DNA of 64,000 bases from Pseudomonas arsenicoxydans (lineage in GTDB: Bacteria; Pseudomonadota; Gammaproteobacteria; Pseudomonadales; Pseudomonadaceae). Numbering within the stretch: position 1 is the first letter of the stretch; each line of letters begins with the position of its first letter. The stretch lies in the NCBI RefSeq assembly GCF_006438915.1, contig NZ_RCZE01000003.1:377070-441069 (forward strand). The letters run 5' to 3'. Made by a program: the position numbers and the translations under genes. Below the pieces are notes generated by a model. It was not told the origin of the DNA. It made no database searches and worked only from the letters and a program-made list of their open reading frames with translations. This document shows, in pieces, positions 34,801 to 42,151 of the stretch.

Positions 34801-36736
34801 ACACGGCCGGCGGATTGATCCGACAGGAAGTCGGGTTTGACGGTAGACGCACTGCGTATGCCTATGACCTCAATGGTCATCTGCTGGAAAAAACCGAGTT
34901 CGGCGATGACGGCTCGCAACTGATGACCCGTTACCAGCGGGACTCGGTCGGTCGCCTGCTGATCAAAACCCTGCCCGACGGCATCAACGTCGAATACCAC
35001 TACGACAGCCTGGGCCGTTTGGTCAGCGTCGACGACAACCACGATCACCCGCTGGAATTCGAATACGACACTCAGAACCGGCTGATCACTGAACACCAGA
35101 GCTGGGCCACATTGCGCTACGGCTACGACGCGTGCGGCCGACTCAACTACCTGCGCCTGCCAGACAACAGCAAAATCGGTTACCACCGTGCCAAGGGGGG
35201 TGCGCTGACAGCCATTGACCTCAATGGCACCCGCCTCACAAGCCATACCTATCAATTCGGCCGCGAATTACAACGCCAGCAAGGCCAGCTGAGCAGTCAG
35301 TACGACCACGACGAACAAGGTCGACTGATGGCCCACGCTGTAAGCCAAAATCAGCAATCGCTGTATCGGCGCGACTTTGCCTACAGCGCCAACGGCAACC
35401 TCGACACCATCGCCGACACCCGCCATGGCCAACGCAACTACCAATACGATCCGCTCAACCGCCTGATCCGCGTCCGCCACTCCCGCGATCAACAACCCGA
35501 AAGCTTCGCCCACGACCCCGCCGGCAACCTGCTGATGCAGGATCGCCCCGGCCCGGTCACCGTCAAGGGCAATCGCCTGTTGATGCAAGGCGACCGCCAC
35601 TTCGACTACGACGCCTTCGGCAACCTGATCCGCGAACGCCGCGGCACCGCGCAAAAACTCGTCACCGAATACCGCTACGACTGCCAGCACCGGTTAATCA
35701 GTGCCACGCTGCCCAACGGCACCTGCGCGACCTACCGCTACGACGCCTTCGGCCGTCGCATCAGAAAAACCGTCGACGGCAAAACCACCGAGTTCTTCTG
35801 GCAAGGCGACCATCTCGTCGCCGAACACAGCCAGGACCACCACCGCAGCTACCTCTACGAACCTGGCACCTTCCGCCCCCTCGCCATGCTCGACGGCAAA
35901 GGCCCACGCCAGGCCTGCCCGTTCTACTACCAACTCGACCACCTCGGCACCCCGCAAGAACTCACCGACTACAGCGGCGACATCATCTGGGCCGCGCAAT
36001 ACACCGCCTACGGCCGCCTGACCCGGTTGAACCGCGATACGCATCAGGTGCTGGATCAACCGTTGAGGTTTCAAGGGCAGTATTTCGACGCGGAGACGGG
36101 GCTCCATTAAAACCGGCATCGGTATTACAACCCGGATGTGGGGCGGTATTTGACGCCGGATCCGAGTGGGTTAAAGGGTGGGTTGAACGGGTATCAGTAC
36201 ACGCGAAATCCGACGGGGTGGGTTGATCCGTTGGGGTTGAATGAGTGTCCTGGGGGGGATGGGTGTAAGCGGCCGGCGTTTGGGGAGGAGGATCCGGCGG
36301 GGAAGCTTAGTAGTAATGCCGAGCCTGAAAATCCAAAACCTAAACAAGAGAACTATTATTTGTACCGAGGCGACAGTCGAGAGCCATGGGAAATTTTTGA
36401 GGCTGGATTCGAACCATTGGGGGAAAGTACGGACCTTTACCTTCATGCTTTGGATAATCGCAGCCCCCTAGTTACTTTGTCAGCTCTTCCACCGTTGAGC
36501 ATGAGGCTAAAAAATTTGCCACCGGTTTCGGCTTCGAAGAGGGATATGTATATGTATTAAAAAATATCCGCGGAATTGATGTAAATAAAGAACTGGGTTT
36601 GATATCGCCACATAGGCGGGAGATAGAAATAGCGTTTCCGGGAGGAATGAAAAACAAAGACATTGTCGGAGCCACACCGGTACATGCAGATGGCAGCTAC
36701 AAAGGCTATTCGATACCTAATCCTTTCAGGAAATAA
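31893..36736 (+). pseudogene. Rhs polymorphic toxin with ART-like tip, broken by a nonsense codon and a frameshift
   Basis: A large Rhs-type toxin gene. Residues 1-430 form an N-terminal region with no PAAR motif and a hydrophobic stretch near 305-330. A DUF6531-like segment follows (GCPVSMVTGEELLTLDDGSL), then many YD repeats (about 560-1330) and the end of the Rhs core (YQLDHLGTPQELTDYSGDII). At 36108-36110 the core motif GLHYNRHRYY reads GLH-stop-NRHRYY (TAC to TAA). The frame then continues through [10 protein letters not shown] and [11 protein letters not shown] into the tip. Within a run of five Cs (36464-36468) the frame is lost; adding one base restores a clean frame to a TAA at 36734-36736. 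The tip has YRGDSR, SSST and EIEIAFPGG, as in arginine-type ADP-ribosyltransferases. GAGG 8 bases upstream favours the ATG at 31893 over that at 31887. Without read-through only a 1405-residue tipless protein is made. Confidence 0.88.
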
Positions 36737-36738
36737 AC

Positions 36739-37149
36739 ATGAAAACCATTGAAATACTTATCAGTAACCACGGCATAGTAGAGACAGCTACGATCGAATG
36801 TGACAGAAAAAAATTGACGCTTACAATCATAATGCAAAACGGCTTTACAAAATCCTATACATCCTATGATCTGTATGTTTGCCTTGGCATGCTACGAGCC
36901 GACTTCCCTGAAACAAATTTTTTGTGCAAAGGGGCAAAATTAAACGTTCATCCTTCAAGAATGTCGTCTCAAATGTCCAACGGATTAGTAGCATATGAGC
37001 TTGAGCTTGGAGTACCTAGCGAAGAAGAAAACATCGTGCGGATTTTTGACTACGAGGACAAGGACATCACCAACGACATCAATAAGCAGCATGCATTCTA
37101 TAAAAACTGGATCGCCTCACTGGCGCAGTCAGCCCCAGACAAACTCTGA
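36739..37149 (+). CDS. Candidate immunity protein 1 for the Rhs toxin tip
   Basis: A 136-residue protein starting 2 bases after the toxin-tip stop, with AGGA inside the tip end as ribosome site. I do not recognise a named family. It shares with the next two genes the block FLCKGAKLNVHPS, then SSQ.S.G..AYEL.LG, and IFDYEDKDIT near the C-terminus. No signal peptide or membrane segment is seen, so it should be cytoplasmic. Immediate position after a polymorphic toxin tip, small size and tandem relatives point to an immunity role (inference). The base composition is much more AT-rich than the surrounding genome. Confidence 0.75.
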   Translation: MKTIEILISNHGIVETATIECDRKKLTLTIIMQNGFTKSYTSYDLYVCLGMLRADFPETNFLCKGAKLNVHPSRMSSQMSNGLVAYELELGVPSEEENIVRIFDYEDKDITNDINKQHAFYKNWIASLAQSAPDKL

Positions 37150-37201
37150 AAACAACATAGATAGCTTATTAAAATCCAAAAAAATAAACATCTAATATTT
37201 C

Positions 37202-37220
37202 AGCGTCCAGACGCTTTTTT
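37202..37220 (+). terminator. Small terminator-like hairpin between immunity candidates 1 and 2
   Basis: AGCGTC / GACGCT with a 2-base loop followed by TTTTT, in the 98-base gap between the first two paralogues. It suggests that copies 2 and 3 may be transcribed separately. Confidence 0.45.
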
Positions 37221-37247
37221 AAACCCACTACACAAGATTGGATACAA

Positions 37248-37646
37248 ATGAAGCATCGAATAACCCTACAAATCGGGGATACTTTTGAGATTGCATCACT
37301 CATAGAGCGCATTAGCTCACTAACCCTCATAAGGGACAATGGCTTCAAAAGAACCTATAGCGGCGACGATTTATACTTATGCCTAGCAAAAATACGTCGA
37401 GACTTTCCTGAAATAAAATTTCTTTGCAAAGGAGCAAAATTAAACGTTTACCCTTCGAGAATGTGCTCACAAATGAGTAATGGCTCTGTGGCTTACGAAA
37501 TGACACTGGGGAAACAGGCGAGACGTAAGGACATCGTCCACATTTTTGATTTCGAGGATAAAGACATCACTGCCGATATTTCGGAGCAAATAGATTTTTA
37601 CCGACACTGGATAAGCTTTTTTGGTCCTAAGCCAACCCCCCTATGA
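37248..37646 (+). CDS. Candidate immunity protein 2 (paralogue)
   Basis: A 132-residue cytoplasmic-looking protein related along its whole length to its neighbours: FLCKGAKLNVYPS, MCSQMSNGSVAYEMTLGKQ, IFDFEDKDIT. It is closest to copy 1 in the block around the conserved CKGAK and shares the LGKQA ending of that block with copy 3. Not recognised as a named family. It overlaps copy 3 by 4 bases (ATGA), so copies 2 and 3 are probably translated together. It may protect against a different toxin tip variant (inference). Confidence 0.7.
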   Translation: MKHRITLQIGDTFEIASLIERISSLTLIRDNGFKRTYSGDDLYLCLAKIRRDFPEIKFLCKGAKLNVYPSRMCSQMSNGSVAYEMTLGKQARRKDIVHIFDFEDKDITADISEQIDFYRHWISFFGPKPTPL

Positions 37647-38041
37647 ATACCATTAAAAACTCAATATGCAAAAACGGTGAGCGTCAAACCGCCATGCTTC
37701 TCTGCGACCCAAAGAACCTGACCATAACCTTCACAATGGCAGACGGATACCAAAACTCTTACGTAGGTAATGATTTTTACAAATGCCTTGGAAAAGTCAG
37801 AGCAGATCACCCTAATGTAATTTTCTTGTGTAAAGGCGCAAAAATTAAGGTGCATCCTTCTACAATGTCCTCACAGAGGTCACTTGGAGTGAAAGCGTAC
37901 GAACTCACGCTTGGAAAACAAGCATTATTAAGTAATATCGTGAATATTTTTGATTACGAAGAAAAAAATCTAACTAACGACCCCAATCTTCAGGAAGAAT
38001 TTTTCCTGCAATGGTTTTGGTCTAATCGCATCAACGAGTAG
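37643..38041 (+). CDS. Candidate immunity protein 3 (paralogue)
   Basis: A 132-residue member of the same set: FLCKGAKIKVHPS, SSQRSLGVKAYELTLGKQ, IFDYEEKNLT. Its ATG overlaps the stop of copy 2. It is the most diverged of the three at the N-terminus (NTIKNSICKNGERQTAMLLC). It ends 4 bases before the convergent small secreted protein gene, where AT-rich composition stops, marking the right edge of the toxin/immunity cargo. Confidence 0.7.
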   Translation: MNTIKNSICKNGERQTAMLLCDPKNLTITFTMADGYQNSYVGNDFYKCLGKVRADHPNVIFLCKGAKIKVHPSTMSSQRSLGVKAYELTLGKQALLSNIVNIFDYEEKNLTNDPNLQEEFFLQWFWSNRINE

Positions 38042-38044
38042 ACC

Positions 38045-38305
38045 TCACCTCAGGAAAAGCCCAGTTCGACTCTTGGGCTCCGACATTCGTGGACAGTCAG
38101 TTTTAACTAACCGATCCACTCCCCCCCCCCCGAAACTACCAGATTTTCCAGCCCTATCCGCAGAACTCGCATTCATTTCAGTCGACGGAGGCACCCCACC
38201 TTTATCCACAGGCGCATCGTTCCCTTTGGATTGAGCAAGCGCACTCAACGAGCCAACACACAACAGCCCTGTAATGATCAGGGCTGTTAATTTTGTACTG
38301 ACCAT
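38045..38305 (-). CDS. Small secreted protein with an 11-G tract in its coding sequence
   Basis: An 86-residue protein with a clear signal peptide (TKLTALIITGLLCVGSLSALAQ). The mature part is short and polar, then GSFGGGG encoded by eleven consecutive Gs on the coding strand (38121-38131). In the present frame the protein ends VDRLVKTDCPRMSEPKSRTG plus a few residues. One more G would give a short GSGSVS ending and one fewer would give EWIG. The native C-terminus is therefore uncertain. Function unknown; small Ala/Gly/Ser-rich periplasmic proteins of this kind are common in Pseudomonas. Confidence 0.65.
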   Translation of the reverse strand: MVSTKLTALIITGLLCVGSLSALAQSKGNDAPVDKGGVPPSTEMNASSADRAGKSGSFGGGGVDRLVKTDCPRMSEPKSRTGLFLR

Positions 38306-38384
38306 GACGCATCTAAAAAAAGTGTATACCCGATCTGGCAGCGCTCACTTTTTATAGGTGCAACTCAATCGACGAGCGACATAT

Positions 38385-38597
38385 TCAGCTAGGCTCACCC
38401 GAATAATCCTCTCCGGCAATATCCGGATCTTCAGGATCCGCCTCGACATCACCGCGCCTCACATCATCAGCGGGCACTTGTTCCACCGCCGTATCGTCAT
38501 CCGGCGGACGCTGATCGCGACTCAACGAATCGGTCGGTGAAGGCAGCGGATATTCAGGGGTGTCGTCGGTTTCGGTGTCTTTCGGGTCTGCGTTCAT
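38385..38597 (-). CDS. Small acidic hypothetical protein
   Basis: A 70-residue, very acidic and proline-rich protein (NADPKDTETDDTPEYPLPSP near the start). No signal peptide, helix-rich region or known motif; it is probably disordered. GAGAGGTG lies 5-6 bases before the ATG at 38597, which supports translation. It is followed upstream by another acidic small gene in the same orientation. Confidence 0.55.
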   Translation of the reverse strand: MNADPKDTETDDTPEYPLPSPTDSLSRDQRPPDDDTAVEQVPADDVRRGDVEADPEDPDIAGEDYSGEPS

Positions 38598-38697
38598 AAG
38601 CACCTCTCAAAGGGCCTGAATAGCAGGCCCTGATAGTTCGAGGCGTGATGCGGGGTTGTTTGTTCGATCAGAGAGACGATCGGTCAAACAGAACACA

Positions 38698-38880
38698 TCA
38701 ATCGACGTCTTCATCCTCTTCTTCGTACTCAAGGTTCCCCACATCGCCCGCGTCATCAGAATCGTTGAGGGGCACCGTGGCGTCGTCCATCAGTGAACCC
38801 GGATCTTCATTGCCAGGGTCGTTGATGAACGGAAGCCCGCTCGGGCCTTTTTGTTCTTTGCCTTCGGTTTCCGGCGTCAT
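38698..38880 (-). CDS. Small acidic hypothetical protein
   Basis: A 60-residue acidic protein (TPETEGKEQKGPSGLPFIND at the start, EYEEEDEDVD at the end). GAGGC precedes the ATG at 38880 by 6-7 bases, preferred over a start 18 codons upstream. No known domain. It resembles the neighbouring 70-residue protein in charge and disorder, not in alignable sequence. Confidence 0.55.
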   Translation of the reverse strand: MTPETEGKEQKGPSGLPFINDPGNEDPGSLMDDATVPLNDSDDAGDVGNLEYEEEDEDVD

Positions 38881-38964
38881 GGCATGCCTCGCAATGTTGG
38901 GGTGTGTATGAAGTTCGAGACTGCCTGTGGCCAATCGTTCCGGATTGCGAATGGCAGATACGAA

Positions 38965-38987
38965 AAACCCGGCACCAGGCCGGGTTT
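38965..38987 (-). terminator. Intrinsic terminator after the first glycine-zipper gene
   Basis: AAACCCGGC / GCCGGGTTT with a 5-base loop; on the minus strand the hairpin is followed by TTTTT. Confidence 0.85.
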
Positions 38988-39002
38988 CTATTCGAGAGCG
39001 TA

Positions 39003-39476
39003 TTAGTGATTCTTGTTTTTGTGCTTATGCTTGTGACCGTTTCCGTGGCCGGAATGTGAACCGCCATTGTTGCCATCGTCGCCCAGATTGTTCCCGACTG
39101 CACCACCTGCGGCGCCACCAAGGCCCGCGCCGATGGTCGAACCGGTCGAGCCGCCGAGGCTGTTGCCAACCACCGAGCCGCCTGCCGCACCTAAACCACC
39201 GCCAATAGCCGCCTCGTTGCGATTGCCTTTGCTCGCCCCGACCGCACTACCCGCCGCACCACCAACGCCCGCGCCGATAGCGGCGCCTGTGCTGCCGCCC
39301 AATTGTCCGCCGACGACATTACCCAACGCACCACCCAGACCGCCACCCACTGCTGCGGTGCCGTCGCCGGCCGCCATTGCACCTTGAGCCGCGAACAGTC
39401 CAATCACAAACGCAGAAAGCGCCAGACTTCGAACGCTGATGTTTCTACACTTTTTGCCGTTGTTAACCGGAGTCAT
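39003..39476 (-). CDS. Secreted glycine-zipper protein with histidine-rich tail
   Basis: A 157-residue protein. A signal peptide (about 1-36; ALSAFVIGLFAAQGAMAAGD) is followed by repeated small-residue segments of glycine-zipper type (GGGLGGALGNVVGGQLGG, GAAIGAGVGGAAGSAVGA, and more) and a tail of His, Lys and Asn (HGHGNGHKHKHKNKNH-like). Glycine zippers insert in or oligomerise at membranes. The tail could bind metal. It is a tandem paralogue of the gene at 39591-39962 with its own terminator. Function unknown; comparable to osmotically inducible lipoprotein-like glycine-zipper families but without a lipobox. Confidence 0.72.
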   Translation of the reverse strand: MTPVNNGKKCRNISVRSLALSAFVIGLFAAQGAMAAGDGTAAVGGGLGGALGNVVGGQLGGSTGAAIGAGVGGAAGSAVGASKGNRNEAAIGGGLGAAGGSVVGNSLGGSTGSTIGAGLGGAAGGAVGNNLGDDGNNGGSHSGHGNGHKHKHKNKNH

Positions 39477-39543
39477 ATGACGCCTCTTGTTCTTCGGGGG
39501 TATACGACCTTTGAGGCTTGGGTCAAAGAATCGTTCATTAACG

Positions 39544-39570
39544 AAAAAGCCCGGCGTTTAGCCGGGCTCT
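39544..39570 (-). terminator. Intrinsic terminator after the second glycine-zipper gene
   Basis: GCCCGGC / GCCGGGC with a 5-base loop, followed on the minus strand by TTTTT. Confidence 0.88.
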
Positions 39571-39590
39571 TCGATGCTGATCGTTCAGGA

Positions 39591-39962
39591 TCAGTGACGC
39601 TTGTGACCGTTGGCCAGGTTGCTGCCAACGCCGCCGCCCAAAGCACCACCCAAACCAGCGCCGATGGTGGAACCGCTCTTACCGCCCAGGCTGTTGCCGA
39701 TCACCGAACCACCGGCCGCGCCAACGCCACCACCAATGGCAGCGGAAGTACGGTGGCCTTTGCGTGCTGCAACCGCACTGCCGGCTGCGCCCGCTACGCC
39801 CGCACCAATCGCTGCGCCGGTGCTGCCGCCCATGCTTTGGCCGACCACATTACCCAGCGCGCCGCCAAGACCGCCGCCGATTGCCGCGGTGCCATCACTG
39901 GCAGCCATCGCACCTTGAGCAACCAGAAGCCCAAGAACCAGTGCAGGCAGTGTTAAACGCAT
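39591..39962 (-). CDS. Secreted glycine-zipper protein
   Basis: A 123-residue protein with signal peptide RLTLPALVLGLLVAQGAMAA and a mature part made almost wholly of Gly/Ala/Ser zipper segments (AIGGGLGGALGNVVGQSMGG, AAIGAGVAGAAGSAVAAR). The C-terminus is short and basic (NGHKRH). It aligns throughout with the 157-residue neighbour at 39003-39476, so the pair arose by duplication. Likely periplasmic or membrane-associated. Confidence 0.72.
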   Translation of the reverse strand: MRLTLPALVLGLLVAQGAMAASDGTAAIGGGLGGALGNVVGQSMGGSTGAAIGAGVAGAAGSAVAARKGHRTSAAIGGGVGAAGGSVIGNSLGGKSGSTIGAGLGGALGGGVGSNLANGHKRH

Positions 39963-40102
39963 GACGAAAACCTCAAAAATAGGGGGATAAACGAAAGGCG
40001 GGGATTGAATGCTTTAGCGCACGAAACGTCCACATAAAAACCTCCGCACCTCGCAATTAGCGACGGTTGGACAGCTTTTATGAAAAAGGTTTTATGACAG
40101 GC

Positions 40103-40128
40103 AAAAAAAAGCCCGCTGGGGAACGGGC
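40103..40128 (-). terminator. Orphan intrinsic terminator
   Basis: GCCCG / CGGGC stem with an 8-base loop, followed on the minus strand by eight Ts. Confidence 0.75.
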
Positions 40129-40258
40129 CAGGTACTGCTTTCTAACGGATGGTTTGAGACTACGGGCGATGGTGTGAAAAGTTTGTGAAAAATAAACGGC
40201 CACCACCACCTAGCGTCTGCAGCCCGGTTTTCAACCGATAATCGGTACTGCATCAATG

Positions 40259-40284
40259 AAAAACCCCGCTCAATGGCGGGGTTT
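40259..40284 (-). terminator. Intrinsic terminator after the CxxC protein gene
   Basis: AAACCCCGC / GCGGGGTTT with a 6-base loop; T-rich on the minus strand (TTTTTCATTG). Confidence 0.8.
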
Positions 40285-40297
40285 GTCCGGTTAACGG

Positions 40298-40486
40298 TTA
40301 CTTCCTGGAAGGGGCCGCCACTCTCGGCAGAAATTTCGCCTTCGGCCCTCTGGGCACTGTCGATTTCACTTTGCTGATCTGGACCGGGTCTTCCCCGAAG
40401 CCCGATACATAGTCTGTCTGGCCGCATTTAACGCAATTGTTGATTGGAAATTCAGCCCCGTCGTCTTCGATATACGGATCAGCCAT
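40298..40486 (-). CDS. Small hypothetical protein with a CxxC motif
   Basis: A 62-residue protein. The N-terminal third is acidic (ADPYIEDDGAEFPI). A single CVKCG pair follows at about residues 18-21 and the C-terminus is basic (RGPKAKFLPRVAAPSRK). One CxxC could be half a zinc ribbon or a redox pair. GGGAAGCGG precedes the ATG. A terminator lies 14 bases past the stop, which supports a real gene. Function unknown. Confidence 0.6.
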   Translation of the reverse strand: MADPYIEDDGAEFPINNCVKCGQTDYVSGFGEDPVQISKVKSTVPRGPKAKFLPRVAAPSRK

Positions 40487-40662
40487 ACCGCTTCCCCTCT
40501 CAAAAAGGGTCGACACCGGCAAAGCCCTTTGCCTGAAAAATATCGACCACCAAGGCTTTTGAGACTAGCCGGTCATTACCGGACTTGTAATTCAGATTTT
40601 TGCATGCCCGACGAATGGCCCGCGTCCCGACCGATAAAACACCGCGGGATCAAACTGATCGA

Positions 40663-40983
40663 TCACTTCAATTTGACCGCTGTCCCCGTCACAAACACCA
40701 CCACCATCCCGCCCTTGCCGGCCGGCATGCTGATCTCGAAATCGAGCCCCACCACTGCGTCCGCCTGAAGCGCTCGCGCCCGCTCCTTGATCTCGTCAGT
40801 CGCCTGAATCCGCGCTTCCTTCAACGCCCGCTCCAACGTCTGAGAACGCCCACCGAAAAAATCCCGCATCCCGGCGAACATGTCGCGGATAACGTTAACG
40901 CCCTGCACCGATTCGGCGCTGACGATGTCCAGGTAGGCGGTGATTTGGCGGCCTTCGATGGCGTGGGTTGTGGTGGTGATCAT
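40663..40983 (-). CDS. YbjQ/UPF0145 family protein
   Basis: A 106-residue protein covering the whole YbjQ family. Seen: VSAESVQGVNVIRDMFAGMR, then DEIKERARALQADAVVGLDF. The family forms small oligomeric alpha/beta barrels and has been called putative heavy-metal binding; its job is not settled. It lies 12 bases downstream of the broken beta-lactamase-like gene in the same direction... relative order on the minus strand places the pseudogene first. Confidence 0.88.
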   Translation of the reverse strand: MITTTTHAIEGRQITAYLDIVSAESVQGVNVIRDMFAGMRDFFGGRSQTLERALKEARIQATDEIKERARALQADAVVGLDFEISMPAGKGGMVVVFVTGTAVKLK

Positions 40984-40995
40984 GGGTATTCCTTC

Positions 40996-41855
40996 TTAAT
41001 AAACAGGCAACTTCGACAAATACGCGGCCAACGCATCAAAGGCTGGCAACGTCACCGGATCATTCGCCAAGTTACTGGCAACCGGGTGCGAGGCATAACG
41101 AACAATCACCATCTCGGCTTTCGGATCGACATAGATGCGCTGTCCATGAACGCCGCGCGCGATGAAAGCCCCGCCCTCCTTGTCCGTCACCCACCACATC
41201 GAGCGGTAACTCCAGCCCTTCAGCAAGTCATAACCGGCCTTGGCAAAAACCTGTTTGTCGCCACCCCGACGAATGTCATCCACGACGACTTTGGGTACGA
41301 CCTGCTGGCCGTTGAACTGGCCGTCATTGCGCAGCATCTCGCCAAACCGGGCAAGGTCTCGCAAACCAGTATTCAAGCCACCACCGGCAAACGGGGTACC
41401 AATGGACTCCACGGTGAAATAGGCATCCTGCTCGGCGCCCAAACGACTCCAGATGCGCTCCGACAATAACTGCGCAACGTTGCGACCGGTCGCTCGGGAA
41501 ATGATCCTGCCGAGGACATCGGTGTTGACGGTCTTGTAGCCAAACGCGTTGCCGTGTTCGCCTTGCAGTTGAACGGTCTGCAAAAACTCGTAGTAACTTC
41601 GCGGCCCGGTGTAGTCCTTGGGCTCGGGCAATGGACTGCCGGCTTTCGCGTGCGCCCAGACTTCGGCGTTCGGGTAGGCATAGTCTTCGCTGTATTTGAG
41701 CGCGGTGGTCATGTCGAGGACCTGACGCACCGTGGCGCTGCCAAACGCGGAGAGGCCGCCAGTTCGGGAACGTATTTGGCGACAGGCTTGTTCGCATCGA
41801 TTTGCCCTTCAGCTACCAACATCGCACCCAGCGTGCCGACCACGGATTTGGTCAC
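40996..41855 (-). pseudogene. Beta-lactamase family serine hydrolase, degraded
   Basis: A class C-type serine hydrolase remnant. The main open segment (40996 to about 41730) encodes MTTALKYSEDYAYPNAEVWA, then a YKTVNTDVLG segment and RGVHGQRIYVDPKAEMVIVR. The N-terminal piece VTKSVVGTLGAMLVAEGQID lies in another frame (41750-41855), so a small indel near 41747-41761 breaks the gene. Directly before VTKS the codon is TAA where the catalytic serine of SxxK is expected, and no signal peptide or first 60-70 residues remain. It is non-functional as read. The Tyr of YxN may be in YKTVN. Confidence 0.75.
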
Positions 41856-41968
41856 TTACAAGGCGAGGCATTGTGTCGATTCCGTTCGAGGGGTTCGGGC
41901 AGTCTAACAGGTGGGCGGCGAGGCTGAAGACCGGGCTTTTCGAGGGACTGAATGGGGAAAATCAGGCG

Positions 41969-42151
41969 TTAAAGAAACTTGATCAACACCGCAGTGACGG
42001 TCGCTACCGTACCCATCATCCCGATGGCTATCGCCACCGGATACCAAAAGGTTTCACGGGTCATCTTGCCCGCTTCAGCATTCAGCTTGCGTTGCTCGGC
42101 AAGCAATTTGACGATCTCTACGTGGAGCTTTTCGAGTTCTGCCTGTTCCAT
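41969..42151 (-). CDS. Small membrane protein, coiled coil plus one helix
   Basis: About 60 residues. An N-terminal charged amphipathic helix (QAELEKLHVEIVKLLAEQRK) is followed by one membrane segment (YPVAIAIGMMGTVATVTAVL). It is probably an inner membrane protein with a cytoplasmic coiled coil. Of the three possible ATGs, that at 42151 has AGGA at 7-base spacing. Family not recognised; similar short proteins are seen near phage and toxin loci but that is not evidence of function. Confidence 0.6.
   Translation of the reverse strand: MEQAELEKLHVEIVKLLAEQRKLNAEAGKMTRETFWYPVAIAIGMMGTVATVTAVLIKFL

Larger units (their letters stand above)
39963..40297 (-). other. Intergenic stretch with an orphan minus-strand terminator
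   Basis: 335 bases without a convincing protein gene. It contains two minus-strand terminators, at 40103-40128 and 40259-40284. The second ends the gene at 40298-40486. The first has no obvious gene of its own, so the DNA between them (40129-40258) might encode a short RNA or just back up termination. Confidence 0.4.

Noticed and set aside
36108..36110. Programmed stop read-through in the Rhs core
   Set aside because: TAA is the least leaky stop and no known read-through context or UGA/selenocysteine signal is present; mutation is simpler.
36138..36560. Independent gene for the Rhs 3' part
   Set aside because: It is the same frame as the upstream Rhs core after a single stop codon, starts without a ribosome site, and ends in the wrong frame of the tip; it is a fragment of the broken gene.
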